From Idiomarina piscisalsi (GTDB taxonomy: Bacteria > Pseudomonadota > Gammaproteobacteria > Enterobacterales > Alteromonadaceae): a stretch of 64,000 nucleotides of DNA. The notes beneath the pieces are model-generated. The model was given only the letters and a program-made list of their open reading frames with translations, was not told where the DNA came from and ran no database searches. The stretch is from positions 62,001-126,000 of the forward strand of contig NZ_PIQA01000012.1 of NCBI RefSeq assembly GCF_003987095.1, given 5' to 3'. Below, piece by piece: positions 1 through 6,502 of the stretch; the first letter of the stretch is position 1, and each line of letters starts with the position of its first letter. The position numbers and the translations under genes were made by a program.

Positions 1-2
1 CA

Positions 3-977
3 GGCGATATCGACTCTCGCGTTAGTGACGTTATGGACTACACATCAGACGCTCCCGGTGCAAATGACAATGCATCAGGTGTTGCAGGCACCTTGGAAGC
101 AGCACGTGTTCTGAGTCAATACGAGTTTGATGGCTCTATCGTTTACGCCGCTTTGGCGGGCGAGGAACAAGGCTTGTTTGGCGGTAAAATTTTAGCGAAG
201 AAAGCCAAGGATGAAGACTGGCACCTGACCGCCGTGTTAAACAATGACATGATTGGCAACATCGAGGGCATAAACGGGGTTATCAATAACTCAACAGCTC
301 GGATTTTCGCAGAAGGTACTCGCATGAACGAGTCTGACCGTGAAGCCACTATGCGTCGTTACTATGGTGGAGAGGTTGACTCTCCGTCTCGCAATTTAGC
401 GCGTTACATAGACTGGGTGGCAGACCGATATGTGCCGAACTTAGATACCATGGTCGTTTATCGCTTAGATCGCTTTGGCCGCGGTGGTCATCACAGACCC
501 TTTAACGACCTCGGCTATCCGGGCATTCGTATTATGGAAACGAATGAAAACTACAACCGTCAGCATCAGGACTTGCGTACCGAAAATGGCATCAAATACG
601 GTGACACTATTGACGGTGTGAACTTTGAGTACGCTGCTAAACTAACCGCATTGAACGCCGCATCATTGGCTAGCATGGCGTGGGCGCCACGACCTCCGGC
701 AAACGTTGAAATTGAAGGGGCTGTAAAACCGGATACAACCTTACGCTGGAGTTCGCAAAGCGAAGATGAAGAGAACATTGCTGGTTATAAAGTGTATTGG
801 CGTTTAACTGACGCACCACAGTGGCAGTTTAGCCGCTATGTTGGCAACGTGAATGAATATACGCTGGAAAACATTGTGATCGATAACTACATTTTTGGTG
901 TAGCTAGTGTAAGCAAAGACGGCTTTGAAAGCCCGGTTGTTTTCCCAGGACCAGCAGGACAGTTTTCGATTGAGTGA
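3..977 (+). CDS. M28 family zinc metallopeptidase, C-terminal part (5' end outside window)
   Basis: The reading frame is open to the left edge, so the N-terminus lies outside the window. Visible co-catalytic zinc motifs of the M28 family are PGANDNASG (metal-bridging Asp, about residue 22), AGEEQG (catalytic and metal Glu pair, about 60) and NNDMIG (Asp, about 80). A late His in the RQHQD stretch probably supplies the last ligand. The last ~90 residues (from about PPANVEIEG) look like a fibronectin type III-like beta-sandwich, common on secreted peptidases. By family it should remove amino acids or dipeptides from peptides outside the cytoplasm; a signal peptide cannot be seen because the start is missing. 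The stop codon overlaps the probable TTG start of the amidoligase gene, so the two may be translationally coupled. Confidence 0.88.
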   Translation, partial: GDIDSRVSDVMDYTSDAPGANDNASGVAGTLEAARVLSQYEFDGSIVYAALAGEEQGLFGGKILAKKAKDEDWHLTAVLNNDMIGNIEGINGVINNSTARIFAEGTRMNESDREATMRRYYGGEVDSPSRNLARYIDWVADRYVPNLDTMVVYRLDRFGRGGHHRPFNDLGYPGIRIMETNENYNRQHQDLRTENGIKYGDTIDGVNFEYAAKLTALNAASLASMAWAPRPPANVEIEGAVKPDTTLRWSSQSEDEENIAGYKVYWRLTDAPQWQFSRYVGNVNEYTLENIVIDNYIFGVASVSKDGFESPVVFPGPAGQFSIE

Positions 978-1947
978 GACGTACTTTAAAGAACTACCTG
1001 TGCCACTGAATGACAGCGACGAACCAAGAACTGTTGGTTTTGAGCTGGAGTTCAGTGGCTTAACATTAGAACAGACATCGACAATTTTGTGCTCAGTCGT
1101 CGATGGTGAATGTGTTCGTGAATCAAAAGCAGAGCACAAAGTTAAAACCTCAGACCTGGGCACTTTCAATGTCGAAATTGACTGGGCGTACCTTAAGAAA
1201 AAAGCGAAAGCAGAGGGCGCCGACGAGTCCAGCCTGTTAAAAGAGCTGGGCAATTTAGCTGAGCGTTGGGTGCCGATTGAAATTGTCTGCCCACCGTTAA
1301 CGCTAGCGCAGTGCAAGGTCCTGACAACACTCGTTGATAAGCTTCGTAAGGCAGGCGCTAAAGGTACCGATGAGTCCTGGATAGCCGCCTATGGGGTTCA
1401 TATCAATGCTGAAATTCCCAAACTCGATGCGCCAACGGTACTGCGATATTTGCAGGCCTATGGTCTGCTGCAATGGTGGCTAATCGAGAAGCATCAGGTT
1501 GATACCACACGCAAAATCAGCCCGTATATTGATAAATACCCTGAAGACTATCTGCACCGCCTGATGACTCAGGAGGAGGCTGATATGTCGACACTTATTG
1601 ATGATTATTTGTCGTTTAACGCAACTCGAAACCGAGCGCTTGATATGCTTCCGCTGTTTAGCATGGTTGACGAAGACAGGGTTATGAATGCTGTTAATGA
1701 CGGAAAAATAAAAGCACGTCCAACGTTTCATTATCGCTTACCGAATTGCCAAATTGAGCATCCCGGCTGGCAGCTTAGTGAAGAATGGAACTTATGGTGG
1801 GTGATAGAAGCTTTGGCAAGTGACCAAAACGCTTTGGCGTATTGGCGCAATGCATTTCTCGAGGCGGAAAGGCCAATAATGGGCGTCGCCGAAACGGACT
1901 GGAAAGAAAGGCTAACGCAATGGCTCAGCGACCGCGAGTGGTGGTAA
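970..1947 (+). CDS. Predicted amidoligase (COOH-NH2 ligase, Amidoligase_2 family)
   Basis: The protein opens with TVGFELEFSG, the family's N-terminal beta-strand carrying paired Glu residues that in glutamine-synthetase-like ligases bind Mg-ATP. FNVEIDWAYL, PIEIVCPPL, YGVHINAEI and a C-terminal Trp-rich helical region follow. This is the typical layout of the uncharacterised amidoligase family (about 325 residues). It is predicted to use ATP to join a carboxylate to an amine; the substrate is unknown. I chose the TTG at 970 because it sits immediately before FELEF, overlaps the upstream TGA (TTGAGTGA) and has AGGA about 12 bases before it. The ATG at 925 would need 45 bases of overlap into a conserved part of the upstream gene. 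The downstream GATase overlaps by 28 bases. The pairing with a GATase is a known context of this family; the M28 neighbour may only be coincidental. Confidence 0.8.
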   Translation: MSETYFKELPVPLNDSDEPRTVGFELEFSGLTLEQTSTILCSVVDGECVRESKAEHKVKTSDLGTFNVEIDWAYLKKKAKAEGADESSLLKELGNLAERWVPIEIVCPPLTLAQCKVLTTLVDKLRKAGAKGTDESWIAAYGVHINAEIPKLDAPTVLRYLQAYGLLQWWLIEKHQVDTTRKISPYIDKYPEDYLHRLMTQEEADMSTLIDDYLSFNATRNRALDMLPLFSMVDEDRVMNAVNDGKIKARPTFHYRLPNCQIEHPGWQLSEEWNLWWVIEALASDQNALAYWRNAFLEAERPIMGVAETDWKERLTQWLSDREWW

Positions 1948-2582
1948 CAGGGGCTGCACGAAAGTGGTCTCCCTCGTGGTGGTGCACCTGGCTGGCGCTC
2001 AGGCTACTTGGTGCCCACCCCATAAGAGTCAGTGTCAGGCACCGCTGTGAAAGCTCTAACGTGGATGCCGTAATTATTGGTGGTGGCGATGATATCAGTC
2101 CGTCTCACTACAACCAGCCTCCTGAGCCCGATGGCGAATATGACCCCGATCGCGATGACATTGAAATTCGCTGGATACAATGGGCGCTTGAGAATAGAAA
2201 GCCACTTTTGGGCATTTGCCGAGGCTCTCAGCTTATTAATGTCGTGCTTGGCGGTGAGCTTAACCAGAACATAAAAGAGCTGAGAAAGCTGACCTATAAC
2301 CGTCCGGGCTTGTTGCCGACCAAACAGGTGTTTTTAGAAAAAGAAAGCTTACTGTCTGAGGTATGTAAAAAGCGCAAACTCCGGGTGAACAGCTTGCACT
2401 CTCAAATTGTAAAACGGGTGGGTGTGGGCATGCGAGCTACCGGCTGGGACTTAGATGGCTTTATTCAGGCATCTGAAAGTGATGGTCGAGAACGAGCCGT
2501 TATTGGCGTTCAGTGGCACCCGGAGTATATGTTTTATGTCCCCAGCCAACTCAGAATTTTTCGTTGGTTATTAAGTCGTTAA
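1920..2582 (+). CDS. Class I glutamine amidotransferase-like hydrolase (peptidase C26) paired with amidoligase
   Basis: A 220-residue protein with the class I GATase triad: C100 in GICRGSQ (nucleophile elbow), H200 and E202 in QWHPEY. IIGGGDDISP near residue 60 is the oxyanion/Gly-rich strand typical of gamma-glutamyl-GABA hydrolase-type C26 enzymes. The N-terminal VVVTGAARKWSPSWWCTW matches the subgroup that travels with amidoligases. I preferred the ATG at 1920 over the one at 1842 because the shorter form begins directly at the first beta-strand (RPRVVVTG) and overlaps the amidoligase gene by only 28 bases. It could hydrolyse a gamma-glutamyl or other isopeptide made by the amidoligase, or supply ammonia; the sequence does not decide between these. 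Confidence 0.85.
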   Translation: MAQRPRVVVTGAARKWSPSWWCTWLALRLLGAHPIRVSVRHRCESSNVDAVIIGGGDDISPSHYNQPPEPDGEYDPDRDDIEIRWIQWALENRKPLLGICRGSQLINVVLGGELNQNIKELRKLTYNRPGLLPTKQVFLEKESLLSEVCKKRKLRVNSLHSQIVKRVGVGMRATGWDLDGFIQASESDGRERAVIGVQWHPEYMFYVPSQLRIFRWLLSR

Positions 2583-2707
2583 AAAATTAACCGTTAAAAC
2601 CGATTAATTTCATCTTATTTTATCCATTCTTTCTGATCCTTCCTTTCAGTTATTCTGTATAAACATTCAATTAAATATTATCCCGGCAGTTTTGAGGTAA
2701 GAAAACG

Positions 2708-4339
2708 ATGACGATAGCAAATCGGTTATACGCAGGCTTTGTGTTTATTCTGTTATTGCTTGCAATAACTACCATTATTGGCACCTACCAAGTAGGCGAA
2801 ATTGATAAAACTCTGGTGCGGGTCAACGAGGTCGGTAGTGAGAAACAACGGTTTGCTATTAATTATCGTGGCAGCGTGCACGACAGAGCCATTGCGTTAC
2901 GCGACTTAGTGTTAGTCGAGCGCGCAAGCGAACGGCCGCCGTTGAGAGAACTTATTGCGAAGCTTAAAAACGACTACGCAGAGTCTCAACAGGGGATGAA
3001 GAGCATCGTTTCTAATGAGAAGCTCGTTAATAGTGAGGAAAAGTCATTGTTGGCGGCTATAGCGGAAATACGCGAGCAAGGTTTAGAGTCTGCTGCGGAA
3101 GTTGAGCGCTTGCTGCAGTCGGACCAACGTCAGCAAGCGCAGGACTACGTTATTCGTGAGCTGGGGCCTATTTACGCTGAGTGGCTTAACCGTATTAACG
3201 ACTTTATCGACTATCAGGAAGCGAGCATCTCTAAGGGCACCCAGGGTGTTATGGAGCGAAGCGAAAACTTTGCCACGTTAATGTGGTGGATAACGGCGTT
3301 CGCGATTATTGCCGGTGGTTTGGTTGCGTGGAGAATTGTGGTTCGACTAACGCACAGAATTGGTGGTGAGCCAGAAGAAGCGGCCGAGGTGCTTCAGAAA
3401 ATTGCGGACGGCGATTTAACCGTTGAAACACGTTCAAAATACAAAGGCAGCATGATGGACGACGTGAATACCATGGTCCGCCGCTTACAAGGCTTGCTGA
3501 AAGAAGTGAATGAATCGGCGACCACTTTGGTAGATGCTTCCTCTGAGCTTTCAGAAACTGCAGACAATAACCAGCAACTGGTTGTTGAGCAGCAAGAGCA
3601 GACGACTCAAGGTGCGACAGCGATTCACCAGATGTCGCAAACGGTTCGTGAAGTTGCGCAGCATACCGAGGAAGCGGCGCAGCTAGCCGATGACACCGAC
3701 AAGGAAACCGTCAACGGCAGCCGTGAAGTAGAAGCAACGGTGCGCTCTATTGAAGAGCTGGCTAAACAGGTTGAAAGTGCTTCAGCGGTTATTGGTGAAC
3801 TGTCTGACAATACCGCTGAAATTAATAAAGTGTTAGAGGTTATTGAAGGCATTGCTGACCAGACCAACTTGCTGGCGCTGAACGCAGCAATAGAGGCAGC
3901 CCGCGCAGGTGAACATGGACGAGGCTTCTCAGTAGTCGCTGATGAAGTTCGGGCTCTGGCAAACAGAACTCAGGACTCTACACGCAGTATTCAAAGCCTT
4001 ATTGAAACTATGCGTGGCAGCGCAACCAATGCCGTTGACGTGATGGAACAAGGCCGCCAGAAAGCCACAGAGAGTGTTGAGCAAGCGCGCAGAGCAGGGG
4101 AGTCATTGCAGTCCGTAAACACCTCGGTTGCGAAAATGAGCGACATGAACGCACAAATAGCAACAGCCGCTGAAGAGCAGACCGCTGTTGCGGAAGAAAT
4201 TAACCAGAACTTCACCTCTATCACCGAAGCCGCTGAGCAAGCCGCTGCTGGCTCTGAGCAAATTAGTGAAGCCAGCCGCGAGCTGCAAGAGCTGGCACAA
4301 CGGTTAAATAAAGGCATGAAACGCTTTAAAATTGCTTAA
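2708..4339 (+). CDS. Methyl-accepting chemotaxis protein
   Basis: A 543-residue transmembrane chemoreceptor. TM1 spans residues 8-28. An all-helical periplasmic domain of four-helix-bundle type covers about 30-188. TM2 is about 190-212, HAMP about 213-265, and the long coiled-coil signalling domain runs to the C-terminus. The conserved hairpin tip for CheA/CheW binding is seen as [20 protein letters not shown], followed by [15 protein letters not shown]. Methylation helices rich in Glu/Gln flank the tip. There is no C-terminal NWETF-type tether for CheR/CheB. A good GAGGTAAG ribosome binding site precedes the ATG. No chemotaxis genes are nearby, so the receptor is a stand-alone gene and its ligand is unknown. 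Confidence 0.95.
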   Translation: MTIANRLYAGFVFILLLLAITTIIGTYQVGEIDKTLVRVNEVGSEKQRFAINYRGSVHDRAIALRDLVLVERASERPPLRELIAKLKNDYAESQQGMKSIVSNEKLVNSEEKSLLAAIAEIREQGLESAAEVERLLQSDQRQQAQDYVIRELGPIYAEWLNRINDFIDYQEASISKGTQGVMERSENFATLMWWITAFAIIAGGLVAWRIVVRLTHRIGGEPEEAAEVLQKIADGDLTVETRSKYKGSMMDDVNTMVRRLQGLLKEVNESATTLVDASSELSETADNNQQLVVEQQEQTTQGATAIHQMSQTVREVAQHTEEAAQLADDTDKETVNGSREVEATVRSIEELAKQVESASAVIGELSDNTAEINKVLEVIEGIADQTNLLALNAAIEAARAGEHGRGFSVVADEVRALANRTQDSTRSIQSLIETMRGSATNAVDVMEQGRQKATESVEQARRAGESLQSVNTSVAKMSDMNAQIATAAEEQTAVAEEINQNFTSITEAAEQAAAGSEQISEASRELQELAQRLNKGMKRFKIA

Positions 4340-4344
4340 AGCCC

Positions 4345-4373
4345 TTGATTAGAACGGCTAAAACCCCTACCAT
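4345..4373 (+). promoter_or_regulatory. Putative sigma-70 promoter of tRNA-Ser
   Basis: TTGATT at 4345-4350 and TACCAT at 4368-4373 are separated by 17 bases and end 12 bases before the tRNA. An inverted repeat (AGAACGGC at 4351-4358, GCCGTTCT at 4378-4385) spans the -10 region and abuts the tRNA 5' end. The -10 is only a 4/6 match. Confidence 0.45.
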
Positions 4374-4385
4374 AGCGGCCGTTCT

Positions 4386-4473
4386 GGAGAGGTGGCCGAG
4401 TGGCTGAAGGCGCACGCCTGGAAAGTGTGTATACGGCAACGTATCGAGGGTTCGAATCCCTCTCTCTCCGCCA
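4386..4473 (+). tRNA. tRNA-Ser (anticodon GGA)
   Basis: An 88-base class II tRNA with encoded CCA. The acceptor arm GGAGAGG pairs with TCTCTCC (one G-U pair) before discriminator G and CCA at 4471-4473. The anticodon arm reads CGCCTGGAAAGTGTG with anticodon GGA, reading UCC/UCU. The long variable arm (TATACGGCAACGTAT region) is diagnostic of tRNA-Ser, and the T loop is GGTTCGAATCC. The anticodon arm and variable arm match the known E. coli serW type very closely. Confidence 0.97.
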
Positions 4474-4516
4474 GATACAAAGAAACCGCCCTTGTGGCGG
4501 TTTTTTTGTGTCTGCA
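4470..4516 (+). repeat. 47-base direct repeat, copy 1 (tRNA 3' end plus terminator)
   Basis: This stretch runs from the discriminator G and CCA of tRNA-Ser through the terminator hairpin and T run to TCTGCA. It is repeated exactly at 4640-4686, 170 bases downstream. Confidence 0.95.
4483..4507 (+). terminator. Rho-independent terminator of tRNA-Ser
   Basis: The stem AAACCGCC (4483-4490) pairs with GGCGGTTT (4496-4503), with loop CTTGT followed by a T run. It lies inside the first copy of the 47-base direct repeat. Confidence 0.92.
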
Positions 4517-4639
4517 GAAAGAGGACTTGATGAGAACCCTAAGGTTCGACAAAACGGCAGGAAAGCCGTTTTGAACAGCGCTTTAGCGCTGCCCGAAGGG
4601 CGAGGGCCATGGAGGGCCCGAGTTAATCCCTCGATCGAA
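4517..4639 (+). other. Structured spacer with four consecutive hairpins downstream of tRNA-Ser
   Basis: No credible coding region is present. Four short palindromes follow one another: GAACC/GGTTC at 4534-4547, AAAACGGC/GCCGTTTT at 4551-4572, CAGCGC/GCGCTG at 4576-4591 and GGGCC/GGCCC at 4604-4619. The segment between the two 47-base repeats may be transcribed if the first terminator leaks. Just before copy 2 the text AATCCCTCGATCGAAG loosely resembles the T-arm and acceptor of the tRNA, so this may be a decayed tRNA copy. The layout resembles the repeat modules after E. coli tyrT, but I cannot show homology. Confidence 0.6.
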
Positions 4640-4686
4640 GCCAGATACAAAGAAACCGCCCTTGTGGCGGTTTTTTTGTGTCTGCA
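4640..4686 (+). repeat. 47-base direct repeat, copy 2 (orphan tRNA 3' tail plus terminator)
   Basis: Exact second copy of 4470-4516, including the GCCA of the tRNA end and an intact terminator (stem 4653-4660 with 4666-4673, then T run). There is no functional tRNA body upstream of it. From here to 4822 I see only an ordinary upstream region for the small lipoprotein gene. Confidence 0.95.
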
Positions 4687-4822
4687 CGGCTCGTTTCTAT
4701 TGCAATAATCCCCCCGGGTGGTAGTTTAAAAATTCGTTTAATAGGTAAGTACCAGGGAAGGTGTGACATTGCATTTTGTTCTGGCGCTTTCCTGCCAAGT
4801 AATAAACCAATAAGGATAGGTT

Positions 4823-5161
4823 ATGTTTAAACGAGTTTTACCGGTAGTGGCAGGCGCAATTATGCTATCTGCGTGCAGCGGCGGAACACCGGCGTGCAGT
4901 GACTCAGAAACAGTCGATTTAGTTTTGGAAATTAGTAATGATGAGTTAGTTGCTCAGTTTGGAACTGAATTTGCGAGTTTAATTGATATGTCATTAGATG
5001 CTATTCGCACGCAAGGGCACGATGAAAAGCTTGATACTTATCAGTGCGCTGCTGATTTAATTATGTCTGGCCCGGGCGGTGAGAGTAATGTGCCGGTAGA
5101 ATATACCGTTGAGTCAACCGACGACGATGACGAGTTTTATGTCACTGTTTATGGCTTATAA
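4823..5161 (+). CDS. Small hypothetical lipoprotein
   Basis: A 112-residue protein with a type II signal peptide: MFKRVLPVVAGAIMLSAC, with the lipobox LSAC at residues 15-18. Four cysteines follow or include the lipid attachment site (C18, C25 and one in TYQC near residue 74), so one disulfide in the mature protein is possible. The C-terminus is acidic (STDDDDEF). TAAGGATAGGTT provides the ribosome binding site. I do not recognise a family. It is followed by a shared terminator and faces the bacterioferritin operon convergently. Confidence 0.75.
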   Translation: MFKRVLPVVAGAIMLSACSGGTPACSDSETVDLVLEISNDELVAQFGTEFASLIDMSLDAIRTQGHDEKLDTYQCAADLIMSGPGGESNVPVEYTVESTDDDDEFYVTVYGL

Positions 5162-5171
5162 GCCAAATACT

Positions 5172-5197
5172 AAAAAGGCGCCTTCTGGCGCCTTTTT
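5172..5197. terminator. Bidirectional terminator between lipoprotein gene and bfr operon
   Basis: AAAAAGGCGCC (5172-5182), loop TTCT, GGCGCCTTTTT (5187-5197). The A and T runs on both sides let it work for both convergent transcripts. Confidence 0.9.
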
Positions 5198-5214
5198 GCT
5201 TTCATAAACAAAAC

Positions 5215-5682
5215 TTACATCATTTTCTGTAAGTAAAGTTGTTCACCCAGCTTGTCCATTAAGCCCAACTGAATTTTCAGCCAATAGGCATGGTCTTCCT
5301 CGGTGTCTTTTAAAATACCAACAAGCATATCGCGTGTTACATAATCGTCGACTTCTTCACAATACTCGATAACTTCACGCAATGTTTTTGCGTTGTTGTA
5401 CTCAAGTTGTAAGTCGTTTTCCAGCATTTCACGAACGTCAGAGCCAATATTGTGAGGCTCCCGGTTATTCATGTTTGGTTCGCCTTCTAAAAACAGAATA
5501 CGACGAATAAGTAAATCAGCATGACCGCGTTCGTCATCAATTTCATGGTTAATGCGCTCATAAAGCTTCATTAAGCCCATGTCTTCGTATTGACGTGAAT
5601 GGGAGGTGTATTGGTCAATTGATGTCAGTTCAAACGCGAGCAAACGGTTTAATTGCTCAACAACATTGTTATCTCTGCGCAT
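5215..5682 (-). CDS. bfr: Bacterioferritin subunit with ferroxidase centre, lacking heme Met
   Basis: A 155-residue ferritin-like four-helix protein. Compared with E. coli Bfr, the ferroxidase ligands are kept: E18, E51, H54, E94, and E128/H131 shifted by one residue through an insertion. The heme axial ligand Met52 is replaced by Arg. It should therefore oxidise Fe(II) but not bind heme on its own. The start codon overlaps the stop of the upstream bfr gene by one base (TAATG), indicating coupled translation and co-assembly. It is the last gene of bfd-bfr-bfr. Paired bacterioferritins of this complementary type are known from other proteobacteria; that the two co-assemble here is inferred. 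Confidence 0.95.
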   Translation of the reverse strand: MRRDNNVVEQLNRLLAFELTSIDQYTSHSRQYEDMGLMKLYERINHEIDDERGHADLLIRRILFLEGEPNMNNREPHNIGSDVREMLENDLQLEYNNAKTLREVIEYCEEVDDYVTRDMLVGILKDTEEDHAYWLKIQLGLMDKLGEQLYLQKMM

Positions 5683-6158
5683 TACTCAGCCTCATCCATT
5701 TTTGTTTGTAAGTACACCTCATTACCAAGGCGGGAGATAAGATCAATTTGGGTTTCCAACCAGTCCAGGTGTTCTTCCTGAGCGTCCAGAATATCCCGTA
5801 ACGCTTTACGACTGACATAGTCTTTGTGCTCTTCACAAACTTTTATAGCGTCGCGTATGGCGCTGACGTCACCAAACTGCACCTTGTGGTCAAGCTCCAA
5901 CATTTCGCGAGGCTCTTCTCCAACATACAGCTTTCCTAGCTCTTGTAAATTAGGAATACCCTCTAGAAATAAAATGCGTTCGATAATAACGTCGGCATGC
6001 TTCATTTCTTCAATGGACGCTTTATAAACAGCTTTGTTTAAGCTGTTGAAGCCCCAGTTTTGGTACATACGGGCGTGTAGAAAATACTGGTTGATAGCGG
6101 TCAGCTTTAAGGTCAGCACCTTATTAAGCTGCTGAATAACTTTTGCATCACCTTTCAT
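5682..6158 (-). CDS. bfr: Bacterioferritin subunit with heme Met, degenerate ferroxidase site
   Basis: A 158-residue protein close to E. coli Bfr along its length (starts MKGDAKVI; NQYFLHARM). M52, the heme ligand, is present in SIEEMKHAD, with E51 and H54. Three of the ferroxidase ligands are changed: E18 to K, E94 to Q and E127 to Q. H130 remains. This subunit is expected to bind heme at subunit interfaces but not to hold a working di-iron centre. The neighbouring subunit has exactly the opposite pattern. A 9-bp inverted repeat (6173-6181 with 6189-6197) overlaps the end of bfd and may be a processing hairpin. Confidence 0.95.
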   Translation of the reverse strand: MKGDAKVIQQLNKVLTLKLTAINQYFLHARMYQNWGFNSLNKAVYKASIEEMKHADVIIERILFLEGIPNLQELGKLYVGEEPREMLELDHKVQFGDVSAIRDAIKVCEEHKDYVSRKALRDILDAQEEHLDWLETQIDLISRLGNEVYLQTKMDEAE

Positions 6159-6192
6159 AGTTCGAGCTACCTCTTAATTCACAACGTATGAA

Positions 6193-6417
6193 TTAAGTGT
6201 AGCACACTGATACTGGCAGCGAAGTCTCTTGAGATTTTTTCGGGGAGTTTTCCTGAAGCGCTTCGTTAAGAACGGTTTTTGCACAGTCTTTACAACAGCC
6301 ACATTGCGAAGCTACACCGTATTGCTGGCGTAGATCACGCATTGACGAAACCTCTCCACAGCTTACTGCCTGGTGGATGGTTTTATCATTGACTCCTTTA
6401 CAAAGACATACATACAT
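6193..6417 (-). CDS. bfd: Bacterioferritin-associated ferredoxin Bfd
   Basis: A 74-residue protein with the Bfd [2Fe-2S] pattern C4-x-C6 and C39-x2-C42 (MYVCLC and SQCGCC), identical in spacing to E. coli Bfd. It passes electrons to the heme of bacterioferritin to release stored iron as Fe(II). It is the first gene of the iron-storage operon, 34 bases before the first bfr. The C-terminal tail of about 20 residues (KKSQETSLPVSVCYT) is longer than the core domain needs. Its ribosome binding site lies inside a perfect inverted repeat (see the regulatory entry). Confidence 0.95.
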   Translation of the reverse strand: MYVCLCKGVNDKTIHQAVSCGEVSSMRDLRQQYGVASQCGCCKDCAKTVLNEALQENSPKKSQETSLPVSVCYT

Positions 6418-6449
6418 AGACTATCACCTCAACGAGTTAGTGATAGTCT
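6418..6449 (-). promoter_or_regulatory. 10-bp inverted repeat over the bfd ribosome binding site
   Basis: AGACTATCAC at 6418-6427 and GTGATAGTCT at 6440-6449 are perfect complements around a 12-base loop, directly adjoining the bfd ATG. On the bfd strand the Shine-Dalgarno GAGGTG lies partly in the loop and partly in the stem nearest the start. It could be an RNA hairpin controlling translation or a DNA operator; the sequence alone does not say which. Confidence 0.6.
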
Positions 6450-6502
6450 ATTTTAAATGCGAACTATTTGCAATAGCTTTTGAGTGGTACTTACCGTACT
6501 TA

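Noticed and set aside
804..1316. 170-codon minus-strand frame across the M28/amidoligase junction
   Set aside because: Both plus-strand genes have clear conserved motifs here; the antisense frame has none.
1842..1919. Longer form of the GATase-like protein
   Set aside because: The extra 26 residues are basic and unlike the family; ATG 1920 begins directly at the first conserved strand.
4470..4686. Integrative element bounded by att sites at tRNA-Ser
   Set aside because: The two direct repeats lie only 123 bases apart and no integrase or mobile genes are present. At most it is a deletion scar, so I report the repeat but not an element.
4400..4708. Small open frames through tRNA-Ser and its repeats
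   Set aside because: They run through the tRNA and two terminators. Their apparent protein sequence is only translated tRNA and repeat DNA.
6418..6449. Fur box at bfd
   Set aside because: The palindrome AGACTATCAC/GTGATAGTCT does not match the GATAATGATAATCATTATC consensus.
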